In this document: one piece after another, positions 39,083 through 49,875 of the stretch | Position numbering within the stretch: position 1 is the stretch's first letter | How the letters are laid out: each line of letters starts with the position of its first letter | From: Flavobacterium sp. N2820 | Lineage (GTDB): Bacteria > Bacteroidota > Bacteroidia > Flavobacteriales > Flavobacteriaceae | Direction: 5' to 3' | Length of the DNA: 64,000 nucleotides | Assembly (NCBI RefSeq): GCF_025947285.1 | Contig: NZ_CP110008.1 | Span: forward strand, 1,255,001-1,319,000 | Notes under the pieces: model-generated | Database searches by the model: none | The model's input: the letters and a program-made list of their open reading frames with translations, nothing else | Told to the model about the DNA's origin: nothing | Program-made: the position numbers and the translations under genes

Positions 39083-40498
39083 TTAATCATTTATTATTTC
39101 CTTATACTTGTTTATGTATTCAGTTAATTTATTTACATTGTCAGTATGTAATTTAATTTTATGCATATGTTGCTTCTGCTCTTCGGAAGATTTTGTCAAA
39201 AGTTCAAGAAATTCTGAATATTCTTTTTCATAATGAATATCAAAATCAATTTTAAGTCTTATTTTTTCATTTTTATAAAACTTTTCTTTCTCGAAAAGTT
39301 CGTTATGAAATATTGTAAATTTATCAAAATTATCTTTTGATTTTATGAGTTCTATATTTTGATTTTCTAATGCTATAAATACATTAGGAATAAATTTTCT
39401 ATTTATTGAAATAATTCTTTGTGAATATTCATCTGTTTTAATGATTGAATTGTATTCGATAATCTTTGTTATAAAATCTAATGCGCCTATTATTTTTTCG
39501 GTTCTAAAGTCAATTAACTCATAGCCATTAATATCAACTTTTTGTCTTATAATTGTCTTATTTCCTATATTTAACTGATTCTCGTCAATAAACTCGAATT
39601 TTGTTTCTTCATAAAACCTTTCTAAACCATTTACTAGAATTTCACATTCCGTAATAATATACTTTTCAATAAACTCTTTTTCATTTGTTAATGATAAATT
39701 AGCTGCATTTTTTGTAAATTCAATAGCATTTAGCCAATATGAATTATCAATTTTTGTTTTATAATACCAAGGCATATTATTTTTATCTAAAACAAGAATT
39801 CTATTTCTGAAACTTTTCGTATATCTTATTATCTCTGAAAAACTTGAATATCTATAATCTATCCATTCTGAAAATGGTGTAATTTGTATGCTCTTAAAGG
39901 TTAATAATGTAAAAAAGTAGCTTACACTTCCATAACCAAAATTAGTTTTTACTTGCTGCTTTAAATTATCAGTTATTTGATATTCCGGATTAGACCAACC
40001 ACTTATTCTATGAGAATAAACCAACATGTTTGGAACTTTTTTTGCTTTCTCATAAGCTAATTCAATATTAAAGACCTTAAACCACAATAAAATATTTTCT
40101 AATATTAGAGATTTTAATTCACGTATTTTTTCATACAAATTATATTCATTTTTTTTATTAATTGCTATTTTTTGATTTGTATAAATTAATTCTCTTTTGG
40201 TAATGATATCTTGGATGCCATTCTCAACATTAATAATAACACTTTGATAAGGCTTGTCTAATTCTTTACAATAATTGAATATTTTATTGGGCAGTTTAAG
40301 TTTTAGAGAGTTATTTATGAATTTAGTGATTTGACTTATATTATCAAAATTTTCTTCACAAAGTTTTTTTATAGATAGCGTTTCATCTTCAAAAAAATCA
40401 TCGATTTTTATTGTTGAAGTTTCAATTATTCCCTTGTTGCTAACTATTAATAAAAGGAAGTCTTCATTTATTTTTTGTTCAGTCATCATATCGTTCAA
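39083..40498 (-). CDS. large protein of unknown function in the defence block
   Basis: A 471-residue, Ile/Lys/Asn-rich protein that I cannot assign to a family. No membrane segment or catalytic motif stands out. A helical C-terminal region (EFLELLTKSSEEQKQHMHKI) may form a coiled coil. It is downstream of mcrC with a 149 bp gap, between defence genes and a nuclease, so a defence role is possible by position only. Confidence 0.6.
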   Translation of the reverse strand: MNDMMTEQKINEDFLLLIVSNKGIIETSTIKIDDFFEDETLSIKKLCEENFDNISQITKFINNSLKLKLPNKIFNYCKELDKPYQSVIINVENGIQDIITKRELIYTNQKIAINKKNEYNLYEKIRELKSLILENILLWFKVFNIELAYEKAKKVPNMLVYSHRISGWSNPEYQITDNLKQQVKTNFGYGSVSYFFTLLTFKSIQITPFSEWIDYRYSSFSEIIRYTKSFRNRILVLDKNNMPWYYKTKIDNSYWLNAIEFTKNAANLSLTNEKEFIEKYIITECEILVNGLERFYEETKFEFIDENQLNIGNKTIIRQKVDINGYELIDFRTEKIIGALDFITKIIEYNSIIKTDEYSQRIISINRKFIPNVFIALENQNIELIKSKDNFDKFTIFHNELFEKEKFYKNEKIRLKIDFDIHYEKEYSEFLELLTKSSEEQKQHMHKIKLHTDNVNKLTEYINKYKEIIND

Positions 40499-40647
40499 TA
40501 ATTTTGTAGCTAAATAGTCAATATAAAAAATGAATTATATGTAACTTTTAACAATATTTGGTTATAGTCAATTCATCTGGAATATCTTTTCCTATTCATT
40601 ATGTTTTTTTTAATCTCCTTTTTTAAATCAATTCAGCCAACAAATTT

Positions 40648-42030
40648 TTAAAAATCAAAAATCTCCTCAAACCTTCTTTTCAACTCTCCTCTCAACCCCT
40701 CAAAACAATCCAACATCTTATCATGCTCTTTTAAGTTTGCAACCGTTATTGATTTATCTATGATTGGTAGTTGGTGTGCCGTAATGTTTATTTGTTTTTC
40801 GTTTGCCAAAGTATCAATTATTTCAATGGTTGCAACCTCTGGTTGTAATTCAGTTGCAACGGAATTTGGATAAAACAATTTAATCTCTTGAATACCAAAA
40901 CGAACGGCATAAGCTAACATTTGATACAAATCCGATTGTGAAATTCCTTTTTTAGGGTCGGTATCATCAGAGTAAACCAACTTATATTTTGTGTCGGCAA
41001 TTATTTTTTTATAGCCTAAGTCTAAAATCAAATCAGGTTTTAAACCAAAGTTATTGGCCTCATCTAAATATGTACCTGTAGCTTGTCCTTTTGGATTAAC
41101 TCCTTCGATTTCTCTATCAATAAAACCATAAATGAAATCTTCAAACACATATTCCATTGGTAACAAGAAAGCAAATAATTTTAAATCGCTTTTGTAATTG
41201 AATGAAATACTATTTTCTAAAAACAAAACACAATAATCTCGTACTGTTTCAAAACTAGAAAACATGGGATTGAATTGAATGCGTTTACATTGTTCCGACG
41301 AAATTTGAATATCGGAAACCTCATCCAATAAAAACAAAATATCGCTTAAATTACGTTTGTTTTGGTAGTCTTTAGAAGCGGACAATAGTATCTTAGAGAC
41401 ATATTTAATACATTGATTAAATTCGTTATCCATTTCAAAAGAATCGTAAGTACAGTTTACTTTATGATTTCTTCCTCTAGCTAAATTTTCTTTGATGTAG
41501 CTGTTGAAATTAATTCGTCCTTTTACAAAATTCAACTCATTTTCAACCTCAACATATTTCTGATAAATGGAAGAACTTAAAAGTTCTTTGGTGTATTTAC
41601 TAAACAAGTAAATCAAGATTTCGAAAAAGTCGGCTTTTTCAGAGTTGATTCCCGATAAATAATTTGGAAACTTTAATTTTCGGCAATAACTCAGCCACCA
41701 AAGTACATGAGCATTGATAACTTTTACATCATCTTCGGTTGCATCCTCATTGCAATGAAAAATTTTAGGTAAAAGATTAATCGTTTGCTCCTGAAAATGT
41801 ATAACACCAACAAATTTATTGGACTTTAATTCATTGGTTTTATGAAAAAACTGTAAAAATCGCTGTACTTCTTCTCTATTCTCTTCTTCGGTATAATAAA
41901 CTGACTTTTCTCTTTTATTCCATATATCATCTAGGAACATTTCTAAATTCTCGAAATGCTCCTCTGGAAAAGTTACTTTATTTTTATACTCGAATAGATT
42001 TATCACGCTGTTTTCATTTGCATTGGCCAA
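40648..42030 (-). CDS. mcrC: McrC-type nuclease subunit
   Basis: A 460-residue McrC: the PD-(D/E)xK endonuclease partner of McrB, which cleaves DNA carrying modified cytosine. The nuclease motif is visible as KPDLILDLGYKKIIADTKYK (about 340-358). The N-terminal half has the typical DUF2357-like adaptor helices. It overlaps mcrB by 28 bp. Confidence 0.88.
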   Translation of the reverse strand: MANANENSVINLFEYKNKVTFPEEHFENLEMFLDDIWNKREKSVYYTEEENREEVQRFLQFFHKTNELKSNKFVGVIHFQEQTINLLPKIFHCNEDATEDDVKVINAHVLWWLSYCRKLKFPNYLSGINSEKADFFEILIYLFSKYTKELLSSSIYQKYVEVENELNFVKGRINFNSYIKENLARGRNHKVNCTYDSFEMDNEFNQCIKYVSKILLSASKDYQNKRNLSDILFLLDEVSDIQISSEQCKRIQFNPMFSSFETVRDYCVLFLENSISFNYKSDLKLFAFLLPMEYVFEDFIYGFIDREIEGVNPKGQATGTYLDEANNFGLKPDLILDLGYKKIIADTKYKLVYSDDTDPKKGISQSDLYQMLAYAVRFGIQEIKLFYPNSVATELQPEVATIEIIDTLANEKQINITAHQLPIIDKSITVANLKEHDKMLDCFEGLRGELKRRFEEIFDF

Positions 42031-43829
42031 CCTGTAACTTCAATATCCGCTGCTTTTAAAATGGTTGCAACCTCTTTTTCATCGTTCATAAAATACTCTA
42101 ACAACAACGGAATTACTTTACTGTTAATTGTTTTCTCAAGTGAATAATTGTCACCCATAAAATAAGCATGACCAATAGTAAAATCATGTCCTTTACGCTT
42201 AATGATTTCTGCATTTATCGTTTCTAAAACGGTTGGACTATTTACGCCTTCAATATTAGTTTTAGGATACATTGGCACAAACTCAAATCGTCTTCGTAAT
42301 GCTATATCTAACAATGAAATCGACTTATCCGCTGTATTCATGGTTCCAATAATGTAAAGATTTGATGGAACAATAAACGAATCCCCAGATGGCAAAGTTA
42401 CTCGCATTGGAATTTTACCATGCGAACGTTTATCTTCTTCAATAAGTGTAATTAATTCACCGAAAACACGTGAAATATTAGCACGATTAATTTCGTCAAT
42501 TATGATAACATAATTTTTTCTTGAAACAGTTGCAACTTGACTTTTACCTTTAGCTAAAAGTAATTCTAATATCGGGTTGTAATAAGGTTGCAACCCACCT
42601 AGAATAATATCATTTTCACCTTTATCATACATTTTACGTAACGTATTGATACTTAATGTATGATTGGAATCTCCAATATTTTTTCTAAACTCAATAGATT
42701 TTTCGCCAACCTCTGTAATGTAGAATGAAGACTTTTTCATTTTAATTTCCAATTCTTCAACATCACCATCATTCAACGGTTGAATTAATTCTTGAAACAC
42801 TACATCAAAATCTTTCTTAGCACTTGCAGGATTATTCGCAGCCTCTAAGTTTTTCAAAGCTCTATCAGCAATTCGTTTGAATACGCCATCTTTCTTTTCA
42901 AAAGACAACTCTTTACCATTCTCAGTATCTGGTCGTAAACCTTGAATAAAGTCTTCGTAACTGTAATTTTGATGAAACGTAATAAACTCAATTTGATTAT
43001 TAAGGTTCTCATTGAAAATTTTTAAAGCCTCATCATAATTAATAGTTTCATTTCCTGTTACAATTTTAGCGGCTTCTAAAACGGTATTATAGGTTTTCCC
43101 AGTTCCAGGAGGACCATATAAGATTTGGTTTAATGACGCTTTGTAATTCATAGTTTTTAAAGGTTCGTCAATTACTTTAGTTTTAGTTTCCTCTTCAAAA
43201 TTCATATCGCTATTGATATCTTCATACTTTAAAAATCTTTTATCTTTCCTTTCTAACATTGAATTAAATTCATCTAAAGTGATTCGATGCATTATAAAAG
43301 AAGGGTGATTTTTTTTAAAATCTACTAATTTAATATCTACTATATCAAGAATACTATCTAATTGTTTTTCAACATCTAGCAACATTGCTTTTAGGTTAGC
43401 GTATATGTTTTGTATCGGCTTAGTTTTTATAGTGTACATCTTATGCTCATCCCCAGATATAAACTTCACACCTACTTGAGTTTCTAAATCTTTTGCTATT
43501 GATTGAATAAATTGTAGCGCTAATTTATTTTGGTCATCATGAGGGTATTTCGTATGGGTAAACTCTACATAATAACTAAATCCAGAATTCGATACTTTAA
43601 TAATCAAATCAATACAATCACCTGATGAACCTGGAAAAGAAACAGGTAACGTCCAAAAAGTGGTGCCAAAGTAATTTGACTTACTTGTACCAATAAAATA
43701 ATCCAACTCGGCACCTTTAGAACCGTTTTGACGCAATGAAAAAGTAAACTCGGGGTTGGCTTTATGTTTAGCCATTAACCAATGAAACACCTCTTCTTCG
43801 TATTCTCTATATTTTAAAATTTTTGCCAT
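42003..43829 (-). CDS. mcrB: McrB-type AAA+ GTPase
   Basis: A 608-residue protein. The N-terminal 220 residues are a putative modified-DNA-binding domain (ELDYFIGTSKSNYFGTTFW). The motor domain has Walker A GPPGTGKT (239-246), Walker B VIIIDEINRAN and the McrB signature MNTADKS. With McrC it forms the modification-dependent restriction complex. It is 1 bp from the HNH gene upstream, so it belongs to the same operon. Confidence 0.9.
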   Translation of the reverse strand: MAKILKYREYEEEVFHWLMAKHKANPEFTFSLRQNGSKGAELDYFIGTSKSNYFGTTFWTLPVSFPGSSGDCIDLIIKVSNSGFSYYVEFTHTKYPHDDQNKLALQFIQSIAKDLETQVGVKFISGDEHKMYTIKTKPIQNIYANLKAMLLDVEKQLDSILDIVDIKLVDFKKNHPSFIMHRITLDEFNSMLERKDKRFLKYEDINSDMNFEEETKTKVIDEPLKTMNYKASLNQILYGPPGTGKTYNTVLEAAKIVTGNETINYDEALKIFNENLNNQIEFITFHQNYSYEDFIQGLRPDTENGKELSFEKKDGVFKRIADRALKNLEAANNPASAKKDFDVVFQELIQPLNDGDVEELEIKMKKSSFYITEVGEKSIEFRKNIGDSNHTLSINTLRKMYDKGENDIILGGLQPYYNPILELLLAKGKSQVATVSRKNYVIIIDEINRANISRVFGELITLIEEDKRSHGKIPMRVTLPSGDSFIVPSNLYIIGTMNTADKSISLLDIALRRRFEFVPMYPKTNIEGVNSPTVLETINAEIIKRKGHDFTIGHAYFMGDNYSLEKTINSKVIPLLLEYFMNDEKEVATILKAADIEVTGWPMQMKTA

Positions 43830-43830
43830 T

Positions 43831-44811
43831 TTATTTTTCCTTTAAAAGCTCTTTAATTATTTCGTGTTTAAATTTTGAAAGAGGTCTTTTATGATAGTCT
43901 TTTTCTTCTACTTCAACACCAAATATGAGAATATAAATTTCTTTTTCGGTTAACCGACTATTAAATGTATCTTTAAATAAAGTTTTAATATAATTTTTGG
44001 GATATTTAAATCTTAAATCTATTAAATCTTTAAGTTCTAAACTTGAATGAGAATTATATATTTCAAATGTCTTGAATAATTTTAATGTTTTATCCATTTT
44101 TGAATTTTTCTTGACATTAATTTTTACATTGTTCTCAGTCATTGATTTATTAATATATGAAAAACTGAAATATTCATTTTTTTCTATTAAGTATGGATGT
44201 ATATAATTCCTTAATGCTCTATCCCAATTTATTTTAGGCTCTCCTTTTATAGAACTGTTGCAAGAATGACAACTCGGTATTAAATTATAGAATGATATTG
44301 CTAACAAAGGAAACTTTGTTTTTACGAACCAATGGTCAAATTCACTAATCAAAACTTTATTTCCATTAACATCTTTAATCGTTTTCGTATAGTTTCTATT
44401 ACAATAAACACATGTGTTATAATTTAATAACTCTAAAAATTTAAGACCATGCTTAGGCTGAAACCAATTTTCATATGTGCTTTTAACAAAAAAATCTTTA
44501 ATTATATTGCTTTCAAGATCTGTCAGGTTTAATTTCTTATATTTAAGATTTAACAAACGTAAATCATTTGGTTTACCTTCAATTAGAATTTCTAAATTAT
44601 TTTTATAATTTAAAAAATCCTTGAAAACTATCGGAATTTTTGTATCACGTTTAGTTATTATAGAACATACTGGACAATCTGGTTTGTTACAATTATGTCC
44701 CGAATCATTAGTGTTTTTATTATATCTACCATTTAATTTTGTAAGAAACCAACATTTCATTAATTCGTTATGAAATTTTTTTGCAGCGGAGTAATTTTCT
44801 ATAAAGATCAT
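43831..44811 (-). CDS. HNH endonuclease (PtuB-like)
   Basis: A 326-residue protein with a zinc-associated HNH nuclease: CVYCNRNYTKT, EFDHWFVK (His), NLIPSCHSCNSSIKG. An extra CNKPDCPVC cluster near residues 42-50 may bind zinc. It is paired with the upstream SMC/ABC-type ATPase (6 bp gap), the arrangement of Septu (PtuA-PtuB) and of retron-linked PtuAB effectors. Toxic nucleic-acid cleavage on infection is inferred from those systems. Confidence 0.82.
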   Translation of the reverse strand: MIFIENYSAAKKFHNELMKCWFLTKLNGRYNKNTNDSGHNCNKPDCPVCSIITKRDTKIPIVFKDFLNYKNNLEILIEGKPNDLRLLNLKYKKLNLTDLESNIIKDFFVKSTYENWFQPKHGLKFLELLNYNTCVYCNRNYTKTIKDVNGNKVLISEFDHWFVKTKFPLLAISFYNLIPSCHSCNSSIKGEPKINWDRALRNYIHPYLIEKNEYFSFSYINKSMTENNVKINVKKNSKMDKTLKLFKTFEIYNSHSSLELKDLIDLRFKYPKNYIKTLFKDTFNSRLTEKEIYILIFGVEVEEKDYHKRPLSKFKHEIIKELLKEK

Positions 44812-44817
44812 AAATTA

Positions 44818-47073
44818 TTAATTGTCAATTTTTGTTACTTTCAACCCGAGACTTTCTGCAATTTTGGTCACTTCTTTAATTTGTCGCTCTTTATCGTTAT
44901 CTTCTGAAAAAACAATACTGTAAATCTCTAATAATTTTCTTTTTAAAATAGGTTCATCTATTATATCTATAATTTGTTTATGTTTCTCTTTTAAATCTGA
45001 ACTTGGAAATGAATTTAGTTCTCCATTATTTAATTTATTATATAAATCAAAAAGCCATTCAATTGTTTCATTAATTTTTAATTCTGCAAATTTTCCTGTA
45101 AAACTTTTTAAGAAAAAACTATCAGCTAAAAGATCATAAATATTAGCTCCAAAAGTCTTAAAATCGTCTTTAAACTCTATTTTTCCTTCATCCAACATTA
45201 AAATATTTGATGGGGTTAAGTCAGATAAAATAAAAGGGGAATGAGTTAAATAAATTATATGAATGGATTCTATTCCTTTTTGCCCTACTTCTTTTATGTT
45301 TTCTAGAGTATTTAAAAGGTTAAAAGTTAATTCTCGTTGCATTTCAGGATGATAATAAATTTCAACTTCATCAAGAATTATTGAAATGTTTTTATATTTC
45401 AATCTTTCAACTTTTTTATTGCTTTTAACTTGATCAGCTTTTTCATCATCTTTGTCTTCATGAATTGATTGTAAATTATAAAGATGATATGTAATTGTAT
45501 TAATATTAAAAATCATTTGTTGTTCACCCGAACTCAAGTCACTTAATTTTATTTTTGCCTTATCTCGTGTTGCTATTTCAAAATCAATATTAAAAAAACC
45601 AGGTAAGGCAAAATTCATTAAACCTGAAGGACCTAAATTTTGATAATTTGGATTGCATTCAGCCAACCAAGATTTAAACTCATCCAAACTAAATTCTTCA
45701 TAATTATGATTACTTGATTTATTCCAAATTGAATTAGGATTACTTGTCTTTTCAATAAAATTAATAGTTTGACGCAATTTTTTAGTAACATGACTTTCAC
45801 TTGTTCGTAAATAGTGCATGAATTTTGGATTACTAAAATTGCCTTTTACATCATTAAATAATTGAGAATAGTTATTCTTTATTTTTATAATTTTTTTCTC
45901 TAAATAACCCAATGCATAATCTTGATAATTTGTATACTCAATTAAACTATTTTTCCCCAATATTGATCTAACAAGTTTAACAGATTGTAAATTATTAAAT
46001 TCATCTTTTTCAAGATATTTTGTGATAGATACTTTGAAGTCTGCATTTTTATCTTGAAATCCTTTACACTTAATTAAAGTAATGTCATTTTTTACAGAAA
46101 ATAGAAATTTTTTTAATTCGTACTTCTTTAATAAACTTACCTCCGAGTTATTAACAACATCATAAGTTAAATTGGACATAACTCTTTCATTTGAAAGATG
46201 TAATTCTCGGTTTATATTAAAATTACCTTCATCTCTCATCGGATTAATAACTACTGGAGTTACATATCCATCATTTTTATGAAAGAGACTGTTAACCCAA
46301 TTCCCTATTACTTTTGAATTTAATGAATGGTGGGAATAATTAAGGCATATAGAATAGAAAAAAGGATCAAAAAAGAAATTGTTATCTATCTCTGGTTTGC
46401 CATTCGAATCATATTTATAATATTTAACTTTACCATCTAAAAAGCTAATGGAATGAACACCTTCTATTGTTTCATAAACAAGACTTACAGCTAATTTTTC
46501 TTTGATTAAGATTTCATTTTCTTTATCATTTTTTTTTATCTTATGAAGATATTCAGAGCGTTTTCTAAGAGCGTTTTTTATTAAAGTTTGACCACTAGTT
46601 ATGCCTTCAAAATCATTTTTATAAAAAGTTAAATCATGATTTTGTGCTATTTTTAATAAATCTAAAAGATTTGTTTTTTTTGAATCAGAATATAACTTAT
46701 CGGTATTCTCCCTTTGATAATTAATTATACTCTGAATTTTTTCAGAATGCTCTTCTAATAGTTTCTCTCGATTATTGTGAATACTTATTGCATAAATAAA
46801 ATAATATAAAAGTTCAATTAAAGTACTCTTACCTGAACCATTTAATCCTACAACAGCAGAAATTTCTACATTTATACCATTCTTAAGATTATAAATATTT
46901 TCTATTCTATTTTGTTTATTAATAAAAGCCTTTAGTATTTTACTATTATCTTTACCTAACTCTATTGTAATATCATCAAAAAACTTATAAGGTGTACCTA
47001 CACTTAAATTTTTTCTAAATTTTTTATCACAACCTTTTAAAGGAATAATTGCTAACAACTTAAATCCACTCAT
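44818..47073 (-). CDS. AAA/ABC-type ATPase (PtuA/OLD-like)
   Basis: A 751-residue ATPase. Walker A is GLNGSGKST (76-84), the ABC signature is LSSGEQQM, Walker B is ISIILDEVEIYYHPEMQ, and the switch His is in YLTHSPFILSDL. A long coiled insert separates the halves. Such ATPases act as sensors or regulators of a partner nuclease, here the adjacent HNH protein. The C-terminal tail (about 670-751) is helical. Confidence 0.85.
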   Translation of the reverse strand: MSGFKLLAIIPLKGCDKKFRKNLSVGTPYKFFDDITIELGKDNSKILKAFINKQNRIENIYNLKNGINVEISAVVGLNGSGKSTLIELLYYFIYAISIHNNREKLLEEHSEKIQSIINYQRENTDKLYSDSKKTNLLDLLKIAQNHDLTFYKNDFEGITSGQTLIKNALRKRSEYLHKIKKNDKENEILIKEKLAVSLVYETIEGVHSISFLDGKVKYYKYDSNGKPEIDNNFFFDPFFYSICLNYSHHSLNSKVIGNWVNSLFHKNDGYVTPVVINPMRDEGNFNINRELHLSNERVMSNLTYDVVNNSEVSLLKKYELKKFLFSVKNDITLIKCKGFQDKNADFKVSITKYLEKDEFNNLQSVKLVRSILGKNSLIEYTNYQDYALGYLEKKIIKIKNNYSQLFNDVKGNFSNPKFMHYLRTSESHVTKKLRQTINFIEKTSNPNSIWNKSSNHNYEEFSLDEFKSWLAECNPNYQNLGPSGLMNFALPGFFNIDFEIATRDKAKIKLSDLSSGEQQMIFNINTITYHLYNLQSIHEDKDDEKADQVKSNKKVERLKYKNISIILDEVEIYYHPEMQRELTFNLLNTLENIKEVGQKGIESIHIIYLTHSPFILSDLTPSNILMLDEGKIEFKDDFKTFGANIYDLLADSFFLKSFTGKFAELKINETIEWLFDLYNKLNNGELNSFPSSDLKEKHKQIIDIIDEPILKRKLLEIYSIVFSEDNDKERQIKEVTKIAESLGLKVTKIDN

Positions 47074-47080
47074 ATTACTT

Positions 47081-47791
47081 TTATTTTTTTATTTCTCCAA
47101 CAAAAACTATAATTCCATTGATTGCATTTCTCAATTCATCTTTTCGTTTAGAGATGTTTTCATATTTTAAGTGATTTGAAATCATAGGATTGTACATTAT
47201 TCTTAAAACTTTGTAGGTTTTAATAATTCTTTCAACTGTTTCTTTACAACTATTGAATAAGTCTTCATTAATTACTTGTGATGGGATTAATAATTCGTTC
47301 CTATAGTCAGTATATAAACCTTTATTTTTATTATCATTAAATTTTTCTAATAACTTCATTCTACTTCCTGTTTTTAAGAAAGGCTGTATAGCATTTTTGG
47401 CATCTACAATAAAATTAAAAAAACTGTTCCATTCTTCGTTTTGGAATTTTTTTACGTTTGATTTTTCATTCTTCTCATACTCCATTCCACTTTCTATAAT
47501 CCCATTTACAGCTTCAATTAGCTTTGCTAATTCATGTCTTATTTTATGATCACTAAAAAATTTCTTAGCATATTTAATTTTGTATACATCATAGCCCTCA
47601 CTGTGTAAAAGGACTAGTATTGCCTTAATAACTTCCTCAGAGCTTAAAACTATTAACGAAGTAGCTGTACTGTATGACTTATTATTTTGAGCAACAAGCA
47701 TTGCATCTCTTCTAAGTTTTTGTGCATTCTTGTAGATTTGACAATGCAAACTCTTTGAATTTTTTGGAGATATATTTAAAAACTGACTCAT
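47081..47791 (-). CDS. AbiV-like (HEPN) abortive infection protein
   Basis: A 236-residue, mainly helical protein. SYSTATSLIVLSSEEVIKAILVL (about 39-61) and DHKIRHELAKLIEAVNG fit the AbiV family of HEPN-type proteins, known to block lactococcal phages by abortive infection. It is spaced by 7 bp from genes on both sides, so it is part of the reverse-transcriptase operon. Confidence 0.72.
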   Translation of the reverse strand: MSQFLNISPKNSKSLHCQIYKNAQKLRRDAMLVAQNNKSYSTATSLIVLSSEEVIKAILVLLHSEGYDVYKIKYAKKFFSDHKIRHELAKLIEAVNGIIESGMEYEKNEKSNVKKFQNEEWNSFFNFIVDAKNAIQPFLKTGSRMKLLEKFNDNKNKGLYTDYRNELLIPSQVINEDLFNSCKETVERIIKTYKVLRIMYNPMISNHLKYENISKRKDELRNAINGIIVFVGEIKK

Positions 47792-47798
47792 TGACTAT

Positions 47799-48338
47799 TT
47801 ATTTTTTAAATCCCATTATTTTAATAACTCCCATTGCTAAATCTGCTTTGTCCCCAACTGAAGCTGACACCAAAGACATAATAGCTTCATCATTCAATTT
47901 AAAATCACTTAATTTATAAGTTTGAATCGGAATTTTAGATTCTCCAAGTGCTGGAATACCTTTCACAAAAAGTTGATACTTATAGCCTATTTCAATAAAC
48001 TCTTTATTGCCAATTGAAAGTAGATTATTATTTTTTTGCCTAATTTCTTCCTTATATGCATAAACTTTTACCTGAAAATCATTTTTAAATTCTTCACTTG
48101 CTTCTTGTCTTCCTTTTAAATAACTTTCCCTTTCTGTGATTAGAAGCTGTTTGTTTAATTCATAAATTTGTTTATCAAAATCTTTTGTTTTTTCAATTAA
48201 TTCATGCTTTAATTGATATTCTAAATTTACTTTATGATTATCAATTTCTCTTTTATTTAATAGGGCGTATTTTTTATATAATACGATTATATAAAATATC
48301 AATACAATTATTATTGAAACATAAATCAATTTGTCCAT
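47799..48338 (-). CDS. membrane-anchored coiled-coil protein
   Basis: A 179-residue protein with one N-terminal membrane helix (about 4-21). A long coiled coil (about 30-105, rich in KxxELNKQLL-type heptads) is followed by a small C-terminal domain. It is 5 bp downstream of the reverse transcriptase. Function unknown; it may tether the operon's proteins to the membrane. Confidence 0.65.
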   Translation of the reverse strand: MDKLIYVSIIIVLIFYIIVLYKKYALLNKREIDNHKVNLEYQLKHELIEKTKDFDKQIYELNKQLLITERESYLKGRQEASEEFKNDFQVKVYAYKEEIRQKNNNLLSIGNKEFIEIGYKYQLFVKGIPALGESKIPIQTYKLSDFKLNDEAIMSLVSASVGDKADLAMGVIKIMGFKK

Positions 48339-48343
48339 TTTAC

Positions 48344-49864
48344 TTATAATCTACTTTCGTGAAATTTCATTAATAGATGAAAATTTTTCCAAAACTTTCT
48401 GCTTTGCTTTGTTATTACATCAGATTTATTCAAGGATTTCATACTTTCATTAGATTTTAAAATATAACTCATGTAGTTTCCCCAGTAATATTCTTTTGTT
48501 TCAATATATTTTTTTGGATCTTCTTTAGAAGGTCTAAATATTAATTTTCTTTTTGCTCCAATATGAGTGAAACGCTTATATAATCTAGACTTGAAGATTC
48601 TACGATCTGGATTTTTACTATTTTTAGCTAAAGATGCAGATTTCTTAAAAGAACGCTTCATCGCTCTATAAAATTTTGAAAAACCAGATGTTTTTATCAA
48701 TACTCTTTGACCATTGTAATTAAAACCAAGATATTCTAATGATTTATAATAATTTGGCACTTTAGTTTTTTCATCAATTTCGAAACCTAGAAATTCTCCA
48801 TCAACATATTCAAATCTGTAAACTTTGGTTTTACTTTCACTAATTTCAAGTTTAGCTAAATTTTCGATTTTATCTCTTATAAACTTAATAATAACATCTT
48901 CATATTCCTGCTCACAAATAATAATTAAATCGTCACTATATCTCTGGTAAAAACCATTTATTGAATCAACTTTGTCATAGACTTCTTGATCAAAATCTAA
49001 CATGTAAACATTTGCTAAAGTTGCACTTATTGGGCTGCCTTGTGGAATTCCCTTTTTATTTTTTGCAGAAATAATTAAATTAAGATTATTTTTTAAAAAC
49101 TCTTTCTTAGTACAATATGCTATTGCATTTTTCTCTTTGAAGTATTTATTAGAATTTATTTTAATTCTCTTATTTTCTTTCAAAGTTGATGAATTTGGGA
49201 CACCTTTTTCTACAATCATAGTACCTTTATAACTATTGAAAAGTTGGTCAGATTCTACATAACTTAATTTTGTAAGTGCTTTAAAAACATTGTAGTGGTC
49301 GGGTGGTAATGTGTTCTCATCTATAACATTACTCCATTGTCTTTTCAATATTTTATGATCTAAATTATCAAAGAAAGATGTTACGTCTGCTACGATGACA
49401 CTTAATTTAGTTTCCTTATTTGATTCTATAAATTCAAAAGTTGTTTTTGCGAAATCAACGTTACATTTGTTTTTTTCAGAGCCTTCTATTATTGGTATTT
49501 TTCTATAGGCTACTATAGAACTATCAAAATTTTTAGTTTTTATTAGTTTATTATAAGCTTCGCTTAATAAGCTATTATAGTATGAAAAAATTAATGAATC
49601 GAAATGTGAAGCATAATATATGTTTCTGATTTTTGGTTTACCAATTATCCTTCTTCTTTTTCCACTAGGGTTTCTAATGGTTGAATTTTCATCCGCTCTA
49701 TATTTTCTTTGAATAATACATTTATGTATAAGTGGGAGGAAACTATGTTTTTTAATACATGTTTCATCCTCAATATATCCTTTTACCCAATTGTAATCCT
49801 TAATAGTTAAAGGTTCTCCAATATGAGGATATCTTTTTAATTTGTACCATTCAGGTGTTTCCAT
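48344..49864 (-). CDS. reverse transcriptase of a defence (DRT/UG) type
   Basis: A 506-residue RNA-directed DNA polymerase. RT motifs are visible: KPKIRNIYYASHFDSLIFSY (about 76-95), VADVTSFFD (158-166, catalytic Asp160), KGIPQGSPISATLANVY (271-287) and YSDD (309-312). These are followed by a thumb with LEYLGFNYNG. The QGSPIS core and YSDD differ from canonical retron RTs (QGAPTSP, YADD). It resembles Unknown-Group/DRT RTs as I remember them, perhaps DRT2-like. The preceding 346 bp is a structured, probably templating RNA. Confidence 0.85.
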   Translation of the reverse strand: METPEWYKLKRYPHIGEPLTIKDYNWVKGYIEDETCIKKHSFLPLIHKCIIQRKYRADENSTIRNPSGKRRRIIGKPKIRNIYYASHFDSLIFSYYNSLLSEAYNKLIKTKNFDSSIVAYRKIPIIEGSEKNKCNVDFAKTTFEFIESNKETKLSVIVADVTSFFDNLDHKILKRQWSNVIDENTLPPDHYNVFKALTKLSYVESDQLFNSYKGTMIVEKGVPNSSTLKENKRIKINSNKYFKEKNAIAYCTKKEFLKNNLNLIISAKNKKGIPQGSPISATLANVYMLDFDQEVYDKVDSINGFYQRYSDDLIIICEQEYEDVIIKFIRDKIENLAKLEISESKTKVYRFEYVDGEFLGFEIDEKTKVPNYYKSLEYLGFNYNGQRVLIKTSGFSKFYRAMKRSFKKSASLAKNSKNPDRRIFKSRLYKRFTHIGAKRKLIFRPSKEDPKKYIETKEYYWGNYMSYILKSNESMKSLNKSDVITKQSRKFWKNFHLLMKFHESRL

Positions 49865-49875
49865 ATTAAAAAAAA

